A stretch of 64,000 nucleotides of DNA, from contig NZ_CP091799.1 in NCBI RefSeq assembly GCF_022024235.1, positions 1,466,001 through 1,530,000 on the forward strand, written 5' to 3'. Each line of letters starts with the position of its first letter. The stretch's first letter is position 1. Made by a program: the position numbers and the translations under genes. Below the pieces are notes generated by a model that worked only from the letters and a program-made list of their open reading frames with translations, was not told the DNA's origin and did not search any database. The DNA comes from Segatella baroniae B14. GTDB taxonomy: Bacteria > Bacteroidota > Bacteroidia > Bacteroidales > Bacteroidaceae. This document shows, piece by piece, positions 57,334 to 64,000 of this stretch.

Positions 57334-58785
57334 TTACCGAATTTCACCATCAGTTTGCTGCTTCGGCCAATTTACCAAATATAGCTTTTCCGATGCACGG
57401 GTAAAAGCTGTGTACAACCAATGTATATAGTCTGGAGTAAGCATTTCATCGGTCATATATCCCTGATCTACATAGATATGGCTCCATTGCCCACCCTGTG
57501 CCTTGTGGCAGGTAATGGCATAGGCAAATTTCACCTGTAACGCATTGAAAAACTTATCTTCACGAATTTTACCGAGTCTGTCTTTCTTAAGAGGTATCTC
57601 TTGATAGTCTTCCATAATCTGTTCAAAAAGCTTCTCGTTCTGTTCCTGGGTCAGTGAAGGTGACTCGGTCGACAGACTATCCAGGATGATCATCGTTTCC
57701 AATTCATAGTTCTCATAATCAGGAAACCGAAGTAGCACTTCGGCAAATCGAAAACCATACAGTTCAATAATATGCCTAACACGTACGACTTCCGCACGAT
57801 CACCATTGGCAATAAAAGTCATTGGAGCATTTGGGTTTTCCTTTTTTTCCCGCTCTATCCAGTAATAGTTGTTTTTTACTATCATCAGCATATCACCAGG
57901 CGTCAGTTCGTCTTCCCGGTCAAGAACGCTGTTACGGATACCTTGATTATAAATATTAGCGCGCTTATTGCTACGAGTAATCACCATCGTCTCATCTATT
58001 CCTACATCAGAATAGCTAGTAGCCAACTGCTCTATGAGTTCACTACCAGGTACCATCTTGATATCAGCAAATCCTTGAAAACTGATTTTAGGCAGTTCTG
58101 TCGGCTCTCCATAAACTATCATCTGTCGGATAACCGTAGCATTATATAAAATACCTGAAGCGCTACTCTGTCGGAGCACCTCATTCAAATCACACTCGTA
58201 CACCTTCAGTCCATACATACGAAGCACATCTCCCCGAAGGGCCGGTGCCTCATCCTCTCCAACTGGAGGCAACTGTGCACTATCTCCGATAAGTATCATC
58301 TTGTCATTTTTACCTTGATAGACAAAATGAATGAGGTCATCAAGCAGATTGCCAGACCCAAACAGCCCATTACCTAGAGACATACCACTATTAATCATAG
58401 AAGCCTCATCTACCATGAAAAGGGTATCCTGATACATATTGCGGTTAAGATTAAATTCACCACCAATACCCGTATAACTCTTCTCTCTGTAAATACGACG
58501 ATGTATCGTATAAGCCGGATGACCACTATTAAGCGACAATACTTTAGCAGCTCTACCCGTAGGCGCCAGAAGCATGATCTTCTGACGAAAACGCTTCATC
58601 GTTCGCACGATAGAACCTGCTAAATGTGATTTACCCGTACCTGCACTTCCCCGAAGAATCATGACAACATGCTCATCACGATCAGTTAAAAAAGATGCAA
58701 AAGTTTCGAGTGCATGCTCCTGATCTACCGTGGGCGAGAAGCCAAATTCTTGTAATATCTGATATTTTAGTTCGTCTGTTATCAT
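57334..58785 (-). CDS. RecD2-like ATP-dependent DNA helicase/exonuclease subunit
   Basis: 483 residues from ATG 58785; the frame runs on to 58812, but that part covers the -7 box. Superfamily 1B helicase: Walker A GSAGTGKSHL (near 52), Walker B VDEASM (near 128), motif III GDSAQLPPVGE (near 170), and the C-terminal UvrD_C_2-type part TCHKAQGGQW (near 445) and YTAFTRASEKLYLV. It lacks the N-terminal helix-hairpin-helix domain of RecD2, so it is the short, Bacteroidetes-common form. DNA repair or recombination role is inferred. Confidence 0.92.
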   Translation of the reverse strand: MITDELKYQILQEFGFSPTVDQEHALETFASFLTDRDEHVVMILRGSAGTGKSHLAGSIVRTMKRFRQKIMLLAPTGRAAKVLSLNSGHPAYTIHRRIYREKSYTGIGGEFNLNRNMYQDTLFMVDEASMINSGMSLGNGLFGSGNLLDDLIHFVYQGKNDKMILIGDSAQLPPVGEDEAPALRGDVLRMYGLKVYECDLNEVLRQSSASGILYNATVIRQMIVYGEPTELPKISFQGFADIKMVPGSELIEQLATSYSDVGIDETMVITRSNKRANIYNQGIRNSVLDREDELTPGDMLMIVKNNYYWIEREKKENPNAPMTFIANGDRAEVVRVRHIIELYGFRFAEVLLRFPDYENYELETMIILDSLSTESPSLTQEQNEKLFEQIMEDYQEIPLKKDRLGKIREDKFFNALQVKFAYAITCHKAQGGQWSHIYVDQGYMTDEMLTPDYIHWLYTAFTRASEKLYLVNWPKQQTDGEIR

Positions 58786-58793
58786 TTTTTTAT

Positions 58794-58801
58794 TAACTTT
58801 G
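58794..58801 (+). promoter_or_regulatory. Predicted -7 box for the 160-residue membrane protein gene
   Basis: TAACTTTG followed by CA, 22 bases before ATG 58824. It abuts the minus-strand box of the helicase gene. Confidence 0.55.
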
Positions 58802-58809
58802 CAAAAGTA
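58802..58809 (-). promoter_or_regulatory. Predicted -7 box for the RecD-like helicase
   Basis: TACTTTTG followed by CAAAG on the minus strand, 16 bases before ATG 58785, back-to-back with the plus-strand box. Confidence 0.6.
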
Positions 58810-58823
58810 CAAATAATTTGGCT

Positions 58824-59306
58824 ATGAACTTGAAAATAAACAATAATTATCTATTGTTTGCTTGTGTCGTTATTTTAACTTTACTCTGTTTCAACAGTAT
58901 CAATTCACCTATACGCTTTGACAAAAAAAGAACAGAAAGAGAATTAGCGGTAAAAAAACGACTTATCAAGATACGTACTGCTGAACAAAAATATCGTCTG
59001 AAGTATCGGGCTTATACTGGTGATTTCGGTAAACTCATTCAGGAAGGGCTTCTAGCCGACTCTCTGCAGTATATTCCTTTCTCTGACCATAAGAAGTTCA
59101 GTTTACAGGCAACAACAGAAATTGGAAAATCAGGCAGACAGATACCTCTCATGGAATGTAGCGCCTCTTTTCGCGATTATCTTGATGGACTGGATGAGAA
59201 CAGTATCAATAATTTAATAGAAAAGGCCAACAATTCGGGTAATTTCCCCGGATTAAAAATAGGAGACCTCACAACAGATAATAATAATGCAGGAAACTGG
59301 GAATAA
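58824..59306 (+). CDS. Single-pass membrane protein of unknown function (pilin/PilN-like layout)
   Basis: 160 residues from ATG 58824 (a TTG start two codons upstream is less likely). Short cytoplasmic N-terminus, one transmembrane helix (about 9-26), then a basic amphipathic helix with IRTAEQKYRLKYRAYTGDF (about 50-70) and a soluble domain. The segment after the helix resembles the AE-x-Y ... G-D-F turn of pilin-like proteins, but there is no prepilin peptidase site (no G-F-x-x-x-E). I do not recognise the family. The next gene begins before or just after its stop, so the two are coupled. Confidence 0.75.
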   Translation: MNLKINNNYLLFACVVILTLLCFNSINSPIRFDKKRTERELAVKKRLIKIRTAEQKYRLKYRAYTGDFGKLIQEGLLADSLQYIPFSDHKKFSLQATTEIGKSGRQIPLMECSASFRDYLDGLDENSINNLIEKANNSGNFPGLKIGDLTTDNNNAGNWE

Positions 59307-59313
59307 AGCAACA

Positions 59314-60105
59314 ATGAATAATACAGGACGACTCACTATCCGTATCAGCCGTCATCGACTTTCCTTTTCGGCTATCGACAAAAGTGAAGAAGCACAAGTA
59401 CGCTTCCAACCTTATGCCGTAAGAAGTGGTATATCCATGGCTGCTAACCTACGTGAAGCTTTCAAAGAAGATTCGCTGCTCACTTCGGGGTTTACCAAAA
59501 TTCTTGTCGACATCGACACACCCGTATTGATGGTACCTATAGAAGAGTTCAACGAGGATGAGATAGAAAAAACATATCATTATACCTTCTTAAACAGAAA
59601 TAATGATGTGATACTTCACCATGTACTTCCAGAACTGAACGCTGTAGCTGTCTACTCCATCAATAAAGATTTGAAACTAGTCCTCGAAGATCACTTCGAG
59701 AATATCCGATATATTCCGACTTGCAAACCGGTATGGAACTTTTTGTATGCTCGCAGTTTCTCAGGTATACACAATAAACTTTTCTGCTATTTTCACGATG
59801 GAAAGATGGAAGTTATGAACTTCGATAAAAACCGATTTAAATTTATCAACACCTTCGAAGTAAAATACAGTAAAGATGCGCTCTACTTTATCCTTTTTGT
59901 TTGGAAACAGTTGGGACTTGACCCTATGCAAGATGAAATGTATATTGTTGGCGAGATGCAGGAAAAAGAGGAATTTCTTAACCTCATGCGTAAATATATT
60001 AAACGTACTTTCTCTATCAACCCCGTTGCCGAATTTAATCGTGCACCAATTACACAAATTAAGATGCCATTTGATCTTCTTACTTTATATATTAAGAAAC
60101 AGTAA
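59314..60105 (+). CDS. DUF3822 protein (actin-like ATPase fold family)
   Basis: 263 residues from ATG 59314; an ATG at 59287, overlapping the previous gene, would add nine residues and is the alternative. Sequence pattern of DUF3822: TIRISRHRLSFS at the start, VDIDTPVLMVP near 65, and YFHDGKMEVMNFD near 155. From memory the Pfam entry notes an actin-like ATPase fold for this family, like PilM/FtsA; no motif here proves ATP binding. Cytoplasmic. Between a membrane protein and rsmD; the position before rsmD is conserved in Bacteroidetes. Confidence 0.85.
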   Translation: MNNTGRLTIRISRHRLSFSAIDKSEEAQVRFQPYAVRSGISMAANLREAFKEDSLLTSGFTKILVDIDTPVLMVPIEEFNEDEIEKTYHYTFLNRNNDVILHHVLPELNAVAVYSINKDLKLVLEDHFENIRYIPTCKPVWNFLYARSFSGIHNKLFCYFHDGKMEVMNFDKNRFKFINTFEVKYSKDALYFILFVWKQLGLDPMQDEMYIVGEMQEKEEFLNLMRKYIKRTFSINPVAEFNRAPITQIKMPFDLLTLYIKKQ

Positions 60106-60156
60106 CTATCATATTAAGAAGCAGTAACTAATATATTAAGAAGCAGTAAGTATCAT
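60091..60156 (+). repeat. Three 22-bp tandem repeats covering the DUF3822 stop codon
   Basis: Units at 60091, 60113 and 60135, consensus attaagaagcagtaactat plus three bases; unit 1 encodes the last residues IKKQ and the stop. Units 2 and 3 repeat that ending, including stop codons in the same frame offset. Confidence 0.85.
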
Positions 60157-60176
60157 CTTTTTAATGAACAAGTATC

Positions 60177-60773
60177 ATGCGTATTATTACAGGTAAATAT
60201 AAAGGAAGACATTTTGATGTCCCTCACAGTTTTAAGGCACGTCCTACGACAGATTTTGCCAAGGAGAATATTTTTAATGTACTACAAGGCTATATGGATT
60301 TAGAAGATACAATGGCGCTCGATCTTTTCGCCGGCACCGGAAGTATCTCTTTGGAACTTGTTTCTCGTGGCTGTAAGCAAGTAGTGAGCGTAGAGGCTGA
60401 CCGTGACCACGCTAACTTTATCAGCCAATGCTTTAAGAAGATAAACTGTGATCAGGATTTACTGATTCGTGGAGACGTATTCCGCTTTATCAAGAAATGC
60501 CGTCAGCAGTTTGATTTCATATTTGCTGACCCTCCTTATGCTTTGAAGGAATTAGCTACTATACCTAACTTGGTATTAAATCAGGGTATACTAAGTGATG
60601 AGGGTATTTTTGTTTTCGAACATGGTAAAGATTATGATTTCTCAGATCATCCTTGTTTCCTGGAACACAGACATTATGGTAGCGTTAACTTTACCCTTTT
60701 CAAAGCAAAAAACAATGAAACAAATACTGTATCTGATACTGTAAAGGTAGAAGGTACTAAAGTAGAGGACTAA
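60177..60773 (+). CDS. rsmD: 16S rRNA (guanine966-N2)-methyltransferase RsmD
   Basis: 198 residues. Opening MRIITGKYKGRHFDVP and RPTTDFAKENIFNVL are family features. SAM site DLFAGTGSISLELVSRG (near 50), catalytic motif FADPPY (near 120). It methylates G966 of 16S rRNA on the 30S subunit. Its end overlaps the convergent cls end by 17 bases. It follows DUF3822 at 71 bases, after the tandem repeats. Confidence 0.97.
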   Translation: MRIITGKYKGRHFDVPHSFKARPTTDFAKENIFNVLQGYMDLEDTMALDLFAGTGSISLELVSRGCKQVVSVEADRDHANFISQCFKKINCDQDLLIRGDVFRFIKKCRQQFDFIFADPPYALKELATIPNLVLNQGILSDEGIFVFEHGKDYDFSDHPCFLEHRHYGSVNFTLFKAKNNETNTVSDTVKVEGTKVED

Positions 60774-62220
60774 GCAGTCTTACCAAACTCTCCCATAGTT
60801 TATACAGGAACGGACGCTTTTCTAGATCTATAGCATCGGCCAGTATTAAACTATGGGCTTCATCTTCCAGATACACATTTTTCAGTTTTAAAGCCATGCC
60901 CTTATCATAAAAGAAAGCATTGGATTCAAAATTGTGCTCAAAACTTCTCACATCTATATTCGTACTACCACAAGTAGAAATAGTATCATCACTTACCAAC
61001 AGCTTACTATGATTAAAGGCATCCTGATATAGATACACTTTCACACCAGCTTCCAAAGTTTCTTTTACAAACGAACGACTTGCCCACTCTATCAGTTTTG
61101 AATCGGTATGCATGGGCAACATTAGGCGTACATCCACTCCTCCCAACGCAGCAGTTCGCATTGCAAAGAGCACAGGCTCATTGGGTATAAAATATGGAGT
61201 CTCCATGTACACATACTGTCGCGCCTGCAAAAGAATGCGCACATAACCTTGCATAATATCAGGAAATGGTGATATAGGACTGCTGGTTACAATCTGCACT
61301 AAACAATTATTTTTGATAGCCGGATTAACAGGAGGATAGTAATTACGACCTGTAACCAAACTACGATCTACAAAATACCAATCCACCAAAAAAGCACGCT
61401 GTAGAGCGTATACCCCTCCACCCTCTATACGAAGTTGTGTATCACGCCAACCACCTTTTTTAGTTCCTTTTACATATCGCAAAGCAATGTTCATTCCCCC
61501 GATGAACCCTACCTGGCCATCAAATATATAGAGCTTACGATGATTTCGATAATTTACTTTGCTCGTGAAAGCAGGAAACTTAACGGGCATAAAAGCATGC
61601 ACATCAATACCTGCATCACGCATACGATCGAAAAATTGGTTATTTACTTTCCAGCAACCCACATCATCATAAATCAAACGCACCTCTACCCCTTGCCGAG
61701 CTTTATCAATGAGCGCATCAGCAATAAGATTTCCTACAGGATCATTCTCTATAATATAGGTATCGATATGGATATGATGACGAGCCTTACCAATTTCGCG
61801 TAACAATGCAAACACGAAATCATAACCATTCGTCATCACATCCACCATATTATCTTTAAAAGGAAATGCCCAATTCTGATTGGTAAATAGGCGCATCAAT
61901 GGGCGATAATTATCTGGAATATGCAGATTTTCCTGTTCTGCAAATTCCAGCATCGACCGTTTTGTCAGTTGATCGAGACTACGCTGACTTATCATTTTTT
62001 CCTTTCGGGTATTCTGCCCAAAGAAGATATACAGGATAATTCCGACCACCGGTAGGAACCATAAAACAAGGAGCCATGCCATGGTTTTGGCAGGTTGTCT
62101 ATTGTCCATCAATACCGCCATCATGGTTCCAATGATAATGATAAAATAGACTAGCAGAAATATCCAATGTATATAGATCATGTCAGGTATAGGTTTAATT
62201 TTCTTCTTATTTAAATCCAA
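60757..62220 (-). CDS. cls: Cardiolipin synthase (PLD family)
   Basis: 487 residues. Two N-terminal transmembrane helices (about 14-35, 45-67), then two phospholipase-D HxKx4D motifs: HRKLYIFD (near 220, His-Arg-Lys form) and HSKLLVSDD (near 400) with GSTNID after it. It makes cardiolipin from phosphatidylglycerol. The ATG at 62220 overlaps the queE end by 14 bases; an alternative start is 62181 (MIYIHW). Last gene of the dnaG-queD-queE-cls run, an unusual linkage with queuosine genes. Confidence 0.94.
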   Translation of the reverse strand: MDLNKKKIKPIPDMIYIHWIFLLVYFIIIIGTMMAVLMDNRQPAKTMAWLLVLWFLPVVGIILYIFFGQNTRKEKMISQRSLDQLTKRSMLEFAEQENLHIPDNYRPLMRLFTNQNWAFPFKDNMVDVMTNGYDFVFALLREIGKARHHIHIDTYIIENDPVGNLIADALIDKARQGVEVRLIYDDVGCWKVNNQFFDRMRDAGIDVHAFMPVKFPAFTSKVNYRNHRKLYIFDGQVGFIGGMNIALRYVKGTKKGGWRDTQLRIEGGGVYALQRAFLVDWYFVDRSLVTGRNYYPPVNPAIKNNCLVQIVTSSPISPFPDIMQGYVRILLQARQYVYMETPYFIPNEPVLFAMRTAALGGVDVRLMLPMHTDSKLIEWASRSFVKETLEAGVKVYLYQDAFNHSKLLVSDDTISTCGSTNIDVRSFEHNFESNAFFYDKGMALKLKNVYLEDEAHSLILADAIDLEKRPFLYKLWESLVRLLSPLL

Positions 62221-62797
62221 TGAGTTTATGAGTCTGCAAGCTCAAACGCCATTTCGGATGCTGCTCAATATAGGCTACACAAGCAGAAAGAATCTCCTGA
62301 TTTTTTTGAGCATCTCCTGTATCGCATGGCTGAAGATAATAGTAATAAGCTTTAATACCAAATGTATCTACTTGATGCTCTCCATCAAAGATACACTTCA
62401 GCTCATCACATTGAGCTACCTTCACATGCTCTTTTGGCGAAACAGTCAACCAGTCTAATTGCTTTGGTGGTTCCTTCGTTCCATTCGACTCCATTGCCAC
62501 AAAATAACCAGCAGCATGGAACATATCTATAAAAGCACCATCTACCTGCATCGTAGGTTCGCCACCAGTGAGAATTATCATAGGCTTAGGCTGTCCCGCA
62601 TCCTTTATTTTATCCTTACGGAGTTCTTCCACCTTATATAATATATCCTCATCGCTCATTTCCTGATAGTCCTTGAAATCGGTATCACAGAACGAGCACT
62701 TCAGATTACATCCACTGAACCGAATAAAGATAGCAGCTCTACCAGTATGGCGTCCCTCTCCCTGAAGAGAATAAAATATCTCGTTAATCTTCTTCAT
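62207..62797 (-). CDS. queE: 7-carboxy-7-deazaguanine synthase QueE
   Basis: 196 residues from ATG 62797 (ATG at 62806 is possible). Radical SAM cluster motif SGCNLKCSFCDTDF (Cys-x3-Cys-x2-Cys), then GGEPTMQ and a short C-terminal part typical of the shorter QueE group. It converts 6-carboxy-tetrahydropterin to CDG in the queuosine/7-deazaguanine pathway. It overlaps the queD stop and works directly after QueD. No queC or folE is in the window. Confidence 0.95.
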   Translation of the reverse strand: MKKINEIFYSLQGEGRHTGRAAIFIRFSGCNLKCSFCDTDFKDYQEMSDEDILYKVEELRKDKIKDAGQPKPMIILTGGEPTMQVDGAFIDMFHAAGYFVAMESNGTKEPPKQLDWLTVSPKEHVKVAQCDELKCIFDGEHQVDTFGIKAYYYYLQPCDTGDAQKNQEILSACVAYIEQHPKWRLSLQTHKLIGFK

Positions 62798-63116
62798 AAG
62801 TAGCAATATTGTTATCGCTTTCCTGAACAGTTGCTTTATAGCAAGTAGGAATCTGCTCGGTTATCCATCGCGCTATATTCTCGGCTGTAGGGTTGAACGG
62901 AAGAACCTCATTTAAATCAGCATGATCCAAGACACCATGAATTCGCTGCTTAATCGCACCGAAATCTTCTACCATGCCATCTTTATTCAGGGTTTTCGAC
63001 TTACAATATACTTTTATGTGCCAGTTATGGCCATGCACATTACTACACTTGCTCTCATAAGAGAGATTTAAATGGTGACTTGCCGACACCTCTAAACTTT
63101 TTTCTATATAATACAT
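62784..63116 (-). CDS. queD: 6-carboxy-tetrahydropterin synthase QueD
   Basis: 110 residues, normal size. Zinc ligands: His in SASHHL (near 14) and HGHNWH (near 30); the catalytic Cys sits in SKCSNVHGHN. Later FGAIKQRIHGVLDHADLNE contains the Asp/His pair, and the catalytic Glu is near the C-terminus. It converts 7,8-dihydroneopterin triphosphate to CPH4. Ten bases after dnaG, overlapping queE by about 14 bases. Confidence 0.95.
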   Translation of the reverse strand: MYYIEKSLEVSASHHLNLSYESKCSNVHGHNWHIKVYCKSKTLNKDGMVEDFGAIKQRIHGVLDHADLNEVLPFNPTAENIARWITEQIPTCYKATVQESDNNIATYEED

Positions 63117-63126
63117 ATTGTCTTCC

Positions 63127-64000
63127 TTATTGTATTATTTCATTTCCCAATTTTTTGGCAAGCACATTACGGATGTCTTGCACTTCCTTATATTCCTTCA
63201 TTACTTCTAATAGTTTATCATCCGGATCGCTGATCGAGAGTTGGTTAATCTGATTTTTCAGATTCTTTAAACGATTCTCCATAAATTCACAACGAAAGTT
63301 CAATACTAGTCGAAGTACATTATTTCTTATTTGCTCCTCAGTTGGTTCCGGTTTCAGACTCTTAGAGATTTGTACCTTATCTACACAGAGTTTGGCCGCC
63401 AGACCACTGATCTTCAGATCAGGATGCTGCAGAAAATAAGATTCTGATTTGAAGTTTTCTTCCCCAACATGCTGTAAAGCCTCATTGAGTATCTGATTAT
63501 AACGATCATCATGAAAACGAAGTTGGTCACTTCCCAAATCCAGTCCCACATATTGAGCTAAAGGCAAGCTAATCTCCGATCGGTCTGGTGCAATAATCGT
63601 AATTACCCGGTCACCATATCTTACCAACATCTGCACAAGCATCGTCTCGACATGTGAGGCTTGTGAAGATGTTGACTGATTGAACCCAAGCACAGTATCC
63701 ATAGCCGTTTTCTGCGTCTCGGCAGAATGAAGTTCCACTGTTTCCTGGCTTTGCTGATTAATCTGTCGTTGCTCTTCCTTGATCTTCTCATCTTGCCCTT
63801 CTCGGATAAAACGATTCATCGTACTAATCAATGTAGCCTCAGCAATACCGAGTCGCACAGAGCAGTCATGAATATAAGTAGCTCGAATAATCTGATCGGT
63901 TATGACAGATACACTAAAGACAATCGAATTGATAGCCTCTGATCGCTTAATGGGGTCGGTTACTCCTTTCAGCAGCACATCAGTCTTAAACTCAATAAAG
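63127..64000 (-). CDS. dnaG: DNA primase DnaG, C-terminal part (cut by window end)
   Basis: About 290 C-terminal residues are visible; the frame stays open to base 64000, so the start is outside. Residues at the visible beginning, FIEFKTDVLLKG followed by VTDPIKR, are the DnaG segment after the Toprim core; later come a Gln/Glu-rich linker and a helical DnaB-interaction domain to the end. The zinc finger and Toprim catalytic core lie beyond the window. It leads into queD after 10 bases. Confidence 0.9.
   Translation of the reverse strand, partial: FIEFKTDVLLKGVTDPIKRSEAINSIVFSVSVITDQIIRATYIHDCSVRLGIAEATLISTMNRFIREGQDEKIKEEQRQINQQSQETVELHSAETQKTAMDTVLGFNQSTSSQASHVETMLVQMLVRYGDRVITIIAPDRSEISLPLAQYVGLDLGSDQLRFHDDRYNQILNEALQHVGEENFKSESYFLQHPDLKISGLAAKLCVDKVQISKSLKPEPTEEQIRNNVLRLVLNFRCEFMENRLKNLKNQINQLSISDPDDKLLEVMKEYKEVQDIRNVLAKKLGNEIIQ

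Noticed and set aside
60091..60156. CRISPR or attachment site
   Set aside because: Simple tandem duplication of a gene end, no spacers, no integrase near.

Overview
The window is a stretch of a Bacteroidales chromosome, most likely Prevotellaceae (Prevotella/Segatella type). The evidence is two SusC/SusD pairs, a short primary sigma factor without region 1.1, the conserved block parA-parB-DUF5683-mltD-rel, fused FeoA-FeoB, DUF349, DUF4105 and DUF3822 proteins, and promoters of the Bacteroidetes form TAnnTTTG. Shine-Dalgarno sequences are largely absent. Species is not decided by the sequence.

Layout. 1-5702 (minus): a glycan-uptake operon susC-susD-lipoprotein, cut by the window start. 5703-6280: gene-free, with a transposase tail remnant and four 22-bp direct repeats. 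6300-9175 (minus): rsgA, frr, msrC-like, rsmA. 9244-14793 (minus): envelope genes ppiD-like, CorC-like, lptC and an outer-membrane protein. 14839-20626 (plus): DUF4105 protein, a small secreted protein, secA, a lone ABC ATPase. 20748-23332: feoB. 23355-24317 (minus): rpoD. 24394-30178 (plus): flippase-like protein, pepD, corA with a structured leader, DUF349 protein. 30200-31459 (minus): TerB/DnaJ protein and two identical tRNA-Gln genes. 31553-35018 (plus): rsfS-ftsH-cdsA. 35041-37002 (minus): surE-lpxB. 37045-44293 (plus): parA-parB-DUF5683-mltD-rel followed by a pectin methylesterase. 44434-52247 (plus): pectin locus with susC, susD, a secreted protein of unknown function and a PL1 pectate lyase. 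52262-52646 (minus): MerR regulator. 52691-55467 (plus): alaS. 55509-58809 (minus): metallophosphoesterase-SprT pair and a RecD-like helicase. 58794-60773 (plus): single-pass membrane protein, DUF3822 protein, rsmD. 60757-64000 (minus): dnaG (cut by the window end), queD, queE, cls.

How the genes fit together. The 43-52 kb part reads as a pectin degradation set: the methylesterase de-esterifies homogalacturonan, the lyase cleaves it, and SusD/SusC bind and import the products. The methylesterase, however, sits 29 bases behind rel with no visible promoter of its own. The rest is mainly housekeeping (translation, secretion, LPS and phospholipid synthesis, chromosome partitioning, stringent response). 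The sigma factor encoded at 23.4-24.2 kb is the class expected to read the TAnnTTTG promoters seen in front of most units.

Most interesting candidates: a mutually exclusive hairpin pair directly before the corA start; a single-pass membrane protein translationally coupled to an actin-fold DUF3822 protein; the unknown secreted protein of the pectin locus, which shares a C-terminal tail with the pectate lyase; and the 22-bp phased repeat array upstream of the first susC.
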